Assembly (NCBI GenBank): GCA_021820785.1
Contig: JAKADE010000187.1
Coordinates: 1-5,986 of the forward strand
Direction: 5' to 3'
Origin: Pseudomonadota bacterium
GTDB lineage: Bacteria; Pseudomonadota; Gammaproteobacteria; Steroidobacterales; Steroidobacteraceae
Length of the DNA stretch: 5,986 bases
Below are positions 1-5,960 of this stretch, piece after piece. The notes under the pieces were generated by a model. The model made no database searches and was not told the origin of the DNA. It saw only the letters and a program-made list of their open reading frames with translations. The number at the start of each line of letters is the position of its first letter. Position 1 is the stretch's first letter. The position numbers were made by a program, and so were the translations under genes.

Positions 1-811
1 AGTTGATGCCGGCGCTCTCGAGCTGCTTGGCGAGCCGGTTCGCACCGTGCTTGGTGCGGGTGAACACCAGCACCTGCTGCCAGTTGCCCTCGTTGATCAG
101 ATGCGCCAGCAGGTGGCGCTTGCTCTCCTTCGGCACCCGATAGAGCGACTGGGTCACGCGCTCGGCCGTCGAATTGCGGCTCGTCACCTCGACGTTGACC
201 GGATCGTGCAGAAACCGCTGCGCCAGAGCGCGGATGTCCTCGGAGTACGTCGCGGAGAACATCAGGTTCTGTCGCTGAGCCGGCAGCAGCTTCAGTACCC
301 GCCGGATGGCGTGGATGAAGCCCATGTCGAGCATGCGGTCTGCCTCGTCGAGCACGAAGCAGGAGATGCGGCTGAGGTTCAGCGCGCCCTGTTCGCTCAG
401 GTCGAGCAGCCGGCCCGGTGTCGCAATCAACAGATCGCAGCCGCGGCGCAGCTGATCGATCTGGGGATTGATGCCGACGCCGCCGAACACTACCGCAGAG
501 CGCAGTTTCAGGTAGCGGCCGTAACCGGTGGCGTTGTCGGCGATCTGCGCCGCGAGCTCGCGCGTCGGCGTCAGCACCAGCGCACGCGGGGCCGGATGCG
601 CCCCGTGGGCGGCATCCTGCGTCAGACGCTGCAGGATCGGTAGCACGAAGGCCGCCGTCTTGCCGGTGCCGGTCTGGGCGCCGGCGAGCACGTCCCGGCC
701 GGCGAGAATGGCGGGAATAGTGCCCGCCTGGATGGGAGTCGGCGCCGAATAGCCTTTTTCTTGCACGGCGCGCAGCAGCTCGGGCAGCAGCCCGAGGTCG
801 GAAAACGACAT
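1..811 (-). CDS. rhlE: RhlE-type DEAD-box ATP-dependent RNA helicase, C-terminus beyond window
   Basis: The gene reads leftward from an ATG at 811-809 and is still open at the window edge, giving 270 residues of a protein that usually has 400-500. It begins [16 protein letters not shown], the usual RhlE opening. Helicase motifs appear in order: Q motif GYSAPTPIQ (20-28), Walker A AQTGTGKT (45-52), Ia PTRELA (82-87), GG (110-111), TPGR (131-134), DEAD (155-158) and SAT (186-188). The second RecA domain then starts, with [12 protein letters not shown] at 250-261. Motifs V and VI and any basic C-terminal tail lie outside the window. The family unwinds or remodels short RNA duplexes with ATP in the cytoplasm, in ribosome maturation, RNA decay or cold adaptation. 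An AGAGG Shine-Dalgarno-like stretch (817-821) lies 5 nt upstream of the ATG. It is transcribed divergently from uup. The family call is firm; RhlE rather than SrmB, DeaD or DbpA rests on N-terminal resemblance recalled from memory. Confidence 0.93.
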   Translation of the reverse strand, partial: MSFSDLGLLPELLRAVQEKGYSAPTPIQAGTIPAILAGRDVLAGAQTGTGKTAAFVLPILQRLTQDAAHGAHPAPRALVLTPTRELAAQIADNATGYGRYLKLRSAVVFGGVGINPQIDQLRRGCDLLIATPGRLLDLSEQGALNLSRISCFVLDEADRMLDMGFIHAIRRVLKLLPAQRQNLMFSATYSEDIRALAQRFLHDPVNVEVTSRNSTAERVTQSLYRVPKESKRHLLAHLINEGNWQQVLVFTRTKHGANRLAKQLESAGIN

Positions 812-934
812 GAATACCTCTGTCATTCAAGCTCGCGCAAACGGCCTGGCGTCCGCGTCGGCACTGCCGGCGGATCAGCCATTTCTGTGGCCGTGGCGGT
901 CGGAGCGAGGGGGTGGTTGGGGGAAATCGAAGCG

Positions 935-949
935 AAGCCGGAGCGGCTT
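935..949 (-). other. Short perfect GC hairpin in the presumed rhlE leader
   Basis: AAGCCG (935-940) and CGGCTT (944-949) form a 6-bp perfect stem around a 3-nt loop. If rhlE starts near 999, the hairpin lies in its roughly 190-nt untranslated leader. Read on the minus strand, the bases after it are CGCTTCGATTTCC, not a run of T, so it is a poor intrinsic terminator. It could be a structural leader element or chance in GC-rich DNA. The rest of the 812-1052 gap shows no convincing small gene. Confidence 0.35.
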
Positions 950-986
950 GACCGCGAGCGAGGCAGGCGCAGACCGCTTGGCGCCT

Positions 987-1012
987 GTATAGTCTTGCGG
1001 AACGGACTATAC
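987..1012. repeat. 8-bp inverted repeat in the rhlE/uup divergent promoter region
   Basis: GTATAGTC (987-994) and GACTATAC (1005-1012) are exact reverse complements separated by 10 bp. Outside a single mismatched pair, two further C/G pairs (984-985 with 1014-1015) extend the symmetry. Each arm contains TATAGT on its own strand, a 5-of-6 match to a sigma-70 -10 hexamer, so the symmetry axis falls between candidate start sites facing rhlE and uup. It could be a regulator's operator, or simply a pair of -10 elements. The run GGTCGGTCGG directly to the right (1014-1023) is a short direct repeat. Confidence 0.55.
988..993 (+). promoter_or_regulatory. Candidate -10 element for uup
   Basis: TATAGT matches the -10 consensus at 5 of 6 positions and lies in the left arm of the inverted repeat. 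Start of transcription near 1000 would leave a leader of about 53 nt before the uup ATG. No convincing -35 hexamer lies 16-18 bp upstream (964-971 is rich in G and C), so this would be a weak or activator-dependent promoter. Confidence 0.3.
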
Positions 1013-1034
1013 CGGTCGGTCGGCCGCGAGTCCA
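1006..1034 (-). promoter_or_regulatory. Candidate sigma-70 promoter for rhlE
   Basis: On the minus strand, TGGACT (1034-1029, 4 of 6 matches to TTGACA) is followed after 17 bp by TATAGT (1011-1006, 5 of 6 matches to TATAAT). Transcription would start near 999 and give rhlE a leader of about 190 nt. The -10 lies in the right arm of the inverted repeat. The call is by eye only. Confidence 0.4.
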
Positions 1035-1052
1035 TGGTTTCTGTGGCATGAG

Positions 1053-2897
1053 ATGTCCCTGATCACACTTCGCGATGCGCAGCTCGCCTTTGGCGAGCAC
1101 GCCCTGCTCGATGGCGCCGCCCTGGCGGTACAAGACGGCGAACGACTCGGGTTCATCGGCCGCAACGGCACCGGTAAATCCACGGTGCTGAAAGTCATCG
1201 CCGGACTCACGATGCTCGATGACGGAGAGGTACAGCGCCGTTCGGGGCTGCGCATCGCCTACGTCGAGCAGGAACCGCTGATTGCACCCAACGCCACGGT
1301 GAGCGAGAGCCTCCTGGAGCGCGCGCGCACCCTCGCGCACGCGGCCGCCTGCTCGACCGAAGAGTTGCACGGCGCGGACCGCGAGCGCTGGCAACTGCTC
1401 TCACGCCTGGCGGAGTTCCTGCAGCGCTTCGGTCTTGACGGGGCCCAGAGCCCGCACTCGCTCTCCGGCGGGGAGCGCAAACGGGCTGCTCTCGCCCTCG
1501 CCTTCGCCTCCGGACCCGATCTGCTGCTGCTGGATGAGCCGACCAATCACCTCGACATCGAGGGCATCGCCACGCTCGAGGCGTTCACCCAGAAGGTGCC
1601 GGCGGCGATCATCGTGACGCATGACCGGGCATTTCTCGATGCCATCGCCACGCGCATCATCGAACTGGACCGCGGCGTGATCCGCTCCTACCCGGGAAAC
1701 TTCGCCGCCTACGAGAACCGTCGCGACGACGAGAAGGTCGCCGAAGACCTCGCGCGACGCCGCTTCGAGAAATTCTGGGCGCAGGAGGAAGTCTGGATCC
1801 GCAAGGGCGTCGAGGCACGCCGCACGCGCAACGAGGGCCGGGTGCGGCGACTGGAGCGCCTGCGCCAGGAGCGCCTCGAGCGGCGCGACCGGTTGGGCAG
1901 CATCAAACTCGCGCTCGATGCCGGCGAGCGCTCCGGACGGCTGGTCGCGGAGCTCACCGACGTACGCCAGAGCTTCGGCGGCCGCACCCTGATCTCGGAG
2001 TTCTCCACGCGCATCATGCGCGGCGACCGAGTCGGCCTGATCGGCCCCAACGGGGCCGGCAAATCGACGCTGTTGCGCATCATTCTCGGCCAACTGACGC
2101 CCGAACACGGCAGTGTGCGGCTCGGCACCAACCTGCAGGTCGCCTACTTCGATCAGATGCGCGAGCAGCTCGATCCCGAAGCCACGTTGGCTGAAGCGAT
2201 CAGCCCCGGCTCGGACTGGATCACCATCGGCACCGAGCGCAAGCACATCATGACTTATCTCGGGGACTTCCTGTTCCCGCCGCATCGCGCCAAGTCCCCG
2301 GTGCGCATGCTCTCGGGCGGTGAGCGCAACCGGCTGTTCCTCGCGCGTCTGTTCGCGCGGCCGGCGAATCTGCTCGTGCTCGATGAGCCGACCAATGATC
2401 TGGACATCGATTCGCTCGAGCTGCTCGAACAACGCCTGCAGGACTACTCCGGCACGCTGCTGCTGGTGAGCCACGACCGGCGCTTCCTCGACAACGTCGT
2501 GACGCAAACCATCGCCGCCGAGGGCGGTGGCGAATGGCGCGCCTACGTGGGCGGCTACACCGACTGGCTGCGGCAGCGGCCGCAGGCGCGCACGCCGCAG
2601 CCTCCGACCGAGAGCCCGGTGCTCGCCGAGGCGGCACCGGCGCCGGCCCGGCGCGCCGCCCGCTCCGCGCGCCTCGGCTACATGGAGGGGCGCGAGCTGT
2701 CCGCATTGCCCGGACAGATCGAGGCACTCGAGCGTGAACAGGCCGAGATCGGCGCGCGCCTGAGCCAGCCCGATTACCACAACGGCGATCTCGCGCGGAT
2801 CCGCGCCGACGCGGAGCGTCTCAATGCACTCAGCGCGGAACTCGAGCGCTGCTATGCGCGCTGGGAGGAACTCGAAGCGCGCCGGGGCGCGAGCTGA
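1053..2897 (+). CDS. uup: ABC-F family ATPase, Uup type
   Basis: This is a complete 614-residue protein, close to the usual Uup length of about 635, with two ABC ATPase domains and no membrane segment. Domain 1 has Walker A GRNGTGKS (36-43), signature LSGGE (137-141), Walker B and D-loop LLLLDEPTNHLD (157-168) and H-loop THD (189-191). Domain 2 has Walker A GPNGAGKS (331-338), LSGGE (420-424), LLVLDEPTNDLD (440-451) and SHD (473-475). The charged interdomain linker contains WAQEEVWIRKGVEARRTRNE (242-261), a Uup hallmark. A Pro/Ala-rich stretch (about 507-539) leads to a C-terminal coiled-coil domain (540-614) opening RLGYMEGREL. ABC-F proteins are soluble and act on ribosomes; Uup of Escherichia coli also affects transposon precise excision and branched DNA intermediates through its C-terminal domain. 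All catalytic residues are present. The ATG at 1053 gives the normal family N-terminus, although the upstream ribosome-binding site is weak. An ATG at 1048 is in another frame and stops at once. Confidence 0.95.
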   Translation: MSLITLRDAQLAFGEHALLDGAALAVQDGERLGFIGRNGTGKSTVLKVIAGLTMLDDGEVQRRSGLRIAYVEQEPLIAPNATVSESLLERARTLAHAAACSTEELHGADRERWQLLSRLAEFLQRFGLDGAQSPHSLSGGERKRAALALAFASGPDLLLLDEPTNHLDIEGIATLEAFTQKVPAAIIVTHDRAFLDAIATRIIELDRGVIRSYPGNFAAYENRRDDEKVAEDLARRRFEKFWAQEEVWIRKGVEARRTRNEGRVRRLERLRQERLERRDRLGSIKLALDAGERSGRLVAELTDVRQSFGGRTLISEFSTRIMRGDRVGLIGPNGAGKSTLLRIILGQLTPEHGSVRLGTNLQVAYFDQMREQLDPEATLAEAISPGSDWITIGTERKHIMTYLGDFLFPPHRAKSPVRMLSGGERNRLFLARLFARPANLLVLDEPTNDLDIDSLELLEQRLQDYSGTLLLVSHDRRFLDNVVTQTIAAEGGGEWRAYVGGYTDWLRQRPQARTPQPPTESPVLAEAAPAPARRAARSARLGYMEGRELSALPGQIEALEREQAEIGARLSQPDYHNGDLARIRADAERLNALSAELERCYARWEELEARRGAS

Positions 2898-2898
2898 C

Positions 2899-3873
2899 TC
2901 AACGCGTCGGGCGGGCCCCGCCCATCCAGGCGTTCACCGCGGCGGTGCGCGCCGCCGGTGGCAGCGCCTGAGCGGTGCTTTCACGCGTGCGCCGTGGTAT
3001 CCGCTCGCTCGCCACGGCCTCGTCCGGCTTGATCAGCACGAAGTCGCTCTCGAGCGCCTCGACCAGCGTCGAGGTGAGACTGCCGACGAGCTCGATGGCG
3101 AGCTTGCGGTGCGCCAGCGCCCCGAGCGCCATCACGTCGTAGTCGCGTCCGGCGGCGAATGCGGCGAGCTCGTGCTCGGGCGTACCGGCCAGGATGTGGG
3201 CGTGGTGCTCGTCGAGATCGGCCTGACGGGCCAGCGCGCGCAATCGCGCGGCCCGAGTGCGGCTCGCGACGCTGTCGGAGGGCATGCGCTCGGCGTACAC
3301 CAGCTCGAGTTCCCCGCCGGTCGCCAGCGCAAGTCGTCGGGCGATCCGGATGATGGAACTCGCGAGGCCCGCGGTTTCCTCATCCGAGACGTCGATCGCC
3401 GCGGCGATGCGCAACCGTTTACGCCAATGACGGTTGCGCACCAGCGCGAGCGTTGCCGGGCAGGTGCGCATCAGTTGCCAGTCATTTTCGTCGAACGCGC
3501 TGTGACCGCGCCGATCGATGCCGCCGGCGGCCTTCATGACCAACTCGGCGCGACTGTGCTCCACCTTGCGCACCACGCCTTCATACAGCGGACTCTCGCA
3601 GGCGGCATCGATGGTCACGGCCGACACCGCCGGATCGATCAGCTTGCGCTGCTCGGCCAGGTACGCCTTGGCACGCCCTACGCAATCGGCGAGCGCCTTC
3701 TCATGCCCGTTCGTCTGGTAATCGTGCTTCAGTGCATACGCCTGCTCGGCATCGCACATGAACAGCTCCAGACCGAACCCGAAGGAGCGCGCCAGTGCGG
3801 CCGCCTTTGCCAGCAGCACCGTATCCGACGGTGCATGCTGCGCCACGGCCAGTATCGAGTTCGTCTTGCCCAT
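2899..3873 (-). CDS. Tandem-domain universal stress protein, UspE-like
   Basis: The chosen ATG (3873-3871) gives 324 residues, near the 316 of Escherichia coli UspE. A GAGAGGG ribosome-binding site (3888-3882) lies 8 nt upstream. An in-frame ATG at 3909 would add 12 residues that do not resemble a Usp start. Domain 1 (about 1-145) opens MGKTNSILAVAQHAPSD. Between the domains, MKAAGGIDRRGHSAFDENDW (113-132) followed by LMRTCP (134-139) strongly recalls the UspE interdomain pattern. Domain 2 (about 152-285) opens RKRLRIAAAIDVSDEE and ends LESDFVLIKPDE. The Usp nucleotide motif G-2x-G-9x-G-S/T is recognisable in domain 2 as G251, A254, G264, S265, so its second Gly is Ala. Domain 1 has no clear copy. 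A basic, Ala-rich tail (about 288-324) follows. No signal peptide or membrane segment is visible, so it is probably cytoplasmic. It lies 140 bp downstream of glgP on the same strand, and its stop is 1 bp from that of uup. The exact role is unknown. Confidence 0.9.
   Translation of the reverse strand: MGKTNSILAVAQHAPSDTVLLAKAAALARSFGFGLELFMCDAEQAYALKHDYQTNGHEKALADCVGRAKAYLAEQRKLIDPAVSAVTIDAACESPLYEGVVRKVEHSRAELVMKAAGGIDRRGHSAFDENDWQLMRTCPATLALVRNRHWRKRLRIAAAIDVSDEETAGLASSIIRIARRLALATGGELELVYAERMPSDSVASRTRAARLRALARQADLDEHHAHILAGTPEHELAAFAAGRDYDVMALGALAHRKLAIELVGSLTSTLVEALESDFVLIKPDEAVASERIPRRTRESTAQALPPAARTAAVNAWMGGARPTR
2909..2923. terminator. GC hairpin at the uup/usp convergent junction, possible terminator
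   Basis: GGGCGG (2909-2914) and CCGCCC (2918-2923) pair perfectly around a 3-nt loop, 12 nt beyond the uup stop and inside the last codons of the convergent usp gene. No T-run follows on either strand, so it is not a classical intrinsic terminator. It is the only compact strong stem I see at this junction, and could slow polymerase or protect 3' ends. Confidence 0.3.
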
Positions 3874-3881
3874 TCCGCCGA

Positions 3882-3888
3882 CCCTCTC
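3882..3888 (-). promoter_or_regulatory. Ribosome-binding site that decides the usp start
   Basis: GAGAGGG on the minus strand sits 8 nt upstream of the ATG at 3873. It favours that start over the in-frame ATG at 3909, which has no comparable site. Confidence 0.6.
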
Positions 3889-3948
3889 GAGGCAGGTTTC
3901 AGCCGGCATCCCGGCCGTGCCACGCCGTCAAGGTCGCACAGGCGCCCG

Positions 3949-3967
3949 CAGTGCACCATCCGCACTG
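3949..3967 (-). other. Hairpin in the glgP-usp intergenic spacer
   Basis: CAGTGC (3949-3954) and GCACTG (3962-3967) pair exactly around a 7-nt loop, midway in the 140-bp gap between the glgP stop and the usp start. There is no T-tract, so full termination is unlikely. It may partially terminate, mark an RNA processing point or stabilise one part of a glgP-usp transcript. I found no convincing promoter in this gap: the best -35-like hexamer, TTGACG (3931-3926), lacks a good -10. Confidence 0.35.
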
Positions 3968-4013
3968 TCCCTGATGCCCCCTCGGGTTCGCGAGACCGTC
4001 CCGCCGCACACCC

Positions 4014-5750
4014 TCAGCGCAGATAGGCCTCGGTGGCGTAGCGACGCATCATCCGCTGACTGTTGAAATAGGCCGCGTTGGCACCGATCACGCTGGTCAT
4101 GATCCGCACCCACTCGCGCCGCTCGCCGGCCGGGTCGTAGTAGAGTGGCAGCACCACCTGCTCGAGCTTCTGATACAGCGATGCGGCGTCCTCGATGGCC
4201 CAGCCGGTGACGCCTTCGATGCATCCCTCGATCCACCATCCATCGAGTACCGAGAGGCTCGGCACCCCGTTGAACGCCGCCTTCATTCCGCTTGTGCCGG
4301 AGGCCTCGAGCGGCGGCAGTGGCGTATTGATCCACACGTCAACCCCTGAGACCATCAACAGCGCCAGATCCAGATCGTAATCGGGCAGATAGGCCACGCT
4401 CACGACTCCGGCCAACTCGCGGGCGAACTGGTGCAGCCGCACGATCAGGCGCTTGCCCTCCTCGTCGTGCGGATGGGCCTTGCCGGACAGCACGATCTGC
4501 AACGGATGACGCTGCGCGATGGCCTTCAGCCGATCCAGGTCGGTGAAGAGCATCTCGGGACGCTTGTAGGCCGTCATCCGTCGCGCCAGTCCCAGGGTGG
4601 CCACCTGGGGATCGAGCCCGATGCCGGTCAGCGTCTTCACGGCCTCCAGGAGCGTCTGCTTCGCCTTGGCATGGGCCTCGAGCAGCTGCGCCGCCGGAAT
4701 GCCGTGCACCCGCCCGAGCAGTTCCGGCTCGTGGCACCAGCCGGCGATGTGACGGTCATAGAGCTCACGGAAGCTCGGCGCGCTCCACGTGTACGGATGC
4801 ACCCCGTTGGTGATCGCCCGTACTGCATAGCCGGGATACATGCGCGCCGACACTTCGGCATGCCGCTTGGCCACGCCGTTGACGAAATCGCTGACGTTCA
4901 GGGCCAGCTGCGTCATATTCAGCTCGTCCGCGCCGCCGAGCGCGGTGAGGGTCTTGAAGTCGATCGGCCCGTGTTCAGCGCCCGGCGCATCCGGCTCGGG
5001 AACCTTGTGGTTGTTGTAGCCGTATACGCTGCTGGCAAAGAGCCGCTTGACCAGTGCGTAAGGGAAGCGGTCATGGCCCGCTTCGACCGGCGTGTGCGTG
5101 GTGAACCGGCACAGATCCCGCACCCGCGGCAGGTCGTACAGCGCCTCACCGGGACGGACGTCATCGGCGCGATAGGCGAAGCGGCGCATCAGCTCGACGC
5201 CGAGCAGCGCCGAATGCCCTTCGTTCATGTGGTAGGCGGTGATCTCGAACCCGAGCGCCCGCAGGATCCGCACGCCGCCGAGTCCGAGCACCATCTCCTG
5301 CTTCAGTCGATAGGCGTCGTCACCGGCATACAGATAGTGGGTGATCTGCCGGTCCTCTGCAGTGTTCTCGGCCAGATCCGTATCGAGCAGCAGTACCGGG
5401 GCATTGCCGCCGATACGGCCCTCGATGACGTAGAGCCAGGCATGCACCCACACCGGACGGTCCTCGATGCGCACCGCCACCTTGGCATCGAGTGGATGGG
5501 CCCAGCGGGCCGGATCCCAGCCTGCTGGATGCTCGATCTGTGCCCCGTCGGCACCGATCTCCTGACGGAAATATCCGGCCCGACTCACGAGAGTCACCCC
5601 GACGAGCGGCAGCGACAGGTCGGCGGCCGAGCGCAGCGTATCGCCGGCGAGCACCCCGAGACCGCCCGCGTACGTCGGAATCTCGTTGCGCAGTGCGATC
5701 TCCATCGAGAAGTACGCCACGCGCGGCAAGGTCACAAACTCATCGAGCAT
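4014..5750 (-). CDS. glgP: Compact alpha-glucan (glycogen/maltodextrin) phosphorylase, GT35
   Basis: The protein has 578 residues from the ATG at 5750, which carries a TGAGG site (5760-5756) 5 nt upstream. It is much shorter than Escherichia coli GlgP (815) and matches the compact alpha-glucan phosphorylase branch. It uses phosphate to cleave terminal alpha-1,4-glucose from glycogen or maltodextrin, yielding glucose-1-phosphate with pyridoxal phosphate as cofactor, in the cytoplasm. Motifs: VAYFSMEIAL (11-20), YAGGLGVLAGD (27-37), HMNEGHSALL (174-183), FTTHTPVEAGHD (216-227, with His219 at the position of the active-site His of muscle phosphorylase), ITNGVHPYTW (313-322), ARRMTAYKR (389-397, with Arg391 and Lys396 matching the phosphate-binding Arg/Lys pair) and EASGTSGMK (482-490), whose Lys490 is the expected PLP Schiff-base lysine. 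The N-terminal regulatory region of animal enzymes is absent. A longer start at 5855 would add 35 unrelated residues and cover the promoter region. Glycogen versus maltodextrin preference cannot be read from sequence. Confidence 0.94.
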   Translation of the reverse strand: MLDEFVTLPRVAYFSMEIALRNEIPTYAGGLGVLAGDTLRSAADLSLPLVGVTLVSRAGYFRQEIGADGAQIEHPAGWDPARWAHPLDAKVAVRIEDRPVWVHAWLYVIEGRIGGNAPVLLLDTDLAENTAEDRQITHYLYAGDDAYRLKQEMVLGLGGVRILRALGFEITAYHMNEGHSALLGVELMRRFAYRADDVRPGEALYDLPRVRDLCRFTTHTPVEAGHDRFPYALVKRLFASSVYGYNNHKVPEPDAPGAEHGPIDFKTLTALGGADELNMTQLALNVSDFVNGVAKRHAEVSARMYPGYAVRAITNGVHPYTWSAPSFRELYDRHIAGWCHEPELLGRVHGIPAAQLLEAHAKAKQTLLEAVKTLTGIGLDPQVATLGLARRMTAYKRPEMLFTDLDRLKAIAQRHPLQIVLSGKAHPHDEEGKRLIVRLHQFARELAGVVSVAYLPDYDLDLALLMVSGVDVWINTPLPPLEASGTSGMKAAFNGVPSLSVLDGWWIEGCIEGVTGWAIEDAASLYQKLEQVVLPLYYDPAGERREWVRIMTSVIGANAAYFNSQRMMRRYATEAYLR

Positions 5751-5787
5751 GATCGCCTCATCCGGTCGTGTTCGGCCGCAGATGGTC

Positions 5788-5815
5788 ACTGTAGTCGCTT
5801 GCACGCGCCGGACAA
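5788..5815 (-). promoter_or_regulatory. Candidate promoter for glgP
   Basis: On the minus strand, TTGTCC (5815-5810, 4 of 6) is followed after 16 bp by TACAGT (5793-5788, 4 of 6). Transcription would begin near 5781 and leave a leader of about 30 nt. The hexamers are weak, as expected for a promoter needing an activator. The -35 starts inside one arm of the 9-bp inverted repeat. Confidence 0.4.
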
Positions 5816-5865
5816 TACGTACCGATCGATCGACGGGGGCGTCGTGGCGAGGCAACTACGTATTG
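5813..5865. repeat. 9-bp inverted repeat, candidate paired regulator sites
   Basis: CAATACGTA (5813-5821) and TACGTATTG (5857-5865) are exact reverse complements, with equivalent positions 44 bp apart, about four helical turns. Each arm contains the palindrome TACGTA. The TTG ending each outward-reading arm is also the first half of a candidate -35 hexamer (TTGTCC towards glgP, TTGAGA towards the partial usp gene). A separate 10-bp palindrome, CGATCGATCG (5823-5832), lies between the arms. This geometry fits a regulator binding beside the -35 of both divergent promoters. Confidence 0.55.
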
Positions 5866-5892
5866 AGAGCGCAGATCCCTCCGGCCCATGCT
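5863..5892 (+). promoter_or_regulatory. Candidate promoter for the partial usp gene
   Basis: TTGAGA (5863-5868) matches the -35 consensus at 5 of 6 positions. The best -10 at 18 bp spacing is CATGCT (5887-5892), only 3 of 6. The start would be near 5900, giving a leader of about 60 nt. The poor -10 makes this tentative or activator-dependent. Confidence 0.28.
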
Positions 5893-5910
5893 TGCGCCGT
5901 GGATGCAAGC
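5890..5910 (+). other. Inverted repeat upstream of the partial usp gene
   Basis: GCTTGC (5890-5895) and GCAAGC (5905-5910) are exact reverse complements around 9 bp. The element overlaps the candidate -10 and start-site region of the rightward gene, so it could be an operator or a leader hairpin. Short arms in GC-rich DNA can arise by chance. Confidence 0.3.
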
Positions 5911-5947
5911 CGGAACTGACACCCGCTCCGGTGCGCCACTGCGACGC

Positions 5948-5953
5948 GGAGAG
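5948..5953 (+). promoter_or_regulatory. Ribosome-binding site of the partial usp gene
   Basis: GGAGAG sits 7 nt before the ATG at 5961. It is the main non-coding support for calling a gene from so few codons. Confidence 0.6.
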
Positions 5954-5960
5954 CCTGCGA

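Noticed and set aside
47..643. 198-codon plus-strand frame opposite rhlE
   Set aside because: The minus strand encodes all the DEAD-box motifs through this interval. The plus-strand frame has no domain signature.
761..1051. 96-codon plus-strand frame ending just before uup
   Set aside because: It begins inside rhlE on the opposite strand, has no ribosome-binding site and no family resemblance, and spans the candidate promoters. Its stop overlapping the uup start region looks coincidental.
1401..2780. 459-codon open frame antisense to uup
   Set aside because: It lies wholly opposite a gene with complete ABC-F motifs. Its translation is low-complexity, rich in Arg, Ala, Gly and Leu with no recognisable domain, as expected from GC-biased third positions read on the reverse strand.
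2824..4026. 400-codon plus-strand frame across the usp gene
   Set aside because: It overlaps the end of uup and all of the UspE-like gene on the opposite strand, has no recognisable motif or ribosome-binding site, and is explained by high GC.
5821..5836. Possible FNR/ANR box near the CGATCGATCG palindrome
   Set aside because: The sequence lacks the TTGAT-N4-ATCAA pattern; only the GATCGATC core is shared, so oxygen control by FNR or ANR cannot be claimed from this site.
5751..5855. Longer glgP start adding 35 residues
   Set aside because: The added residues do not resemble the family, cover the candidate promoter and one repeat arm, and the ATG at 5750 has a good ribosome-binding site directly before the conserved N-terminus.
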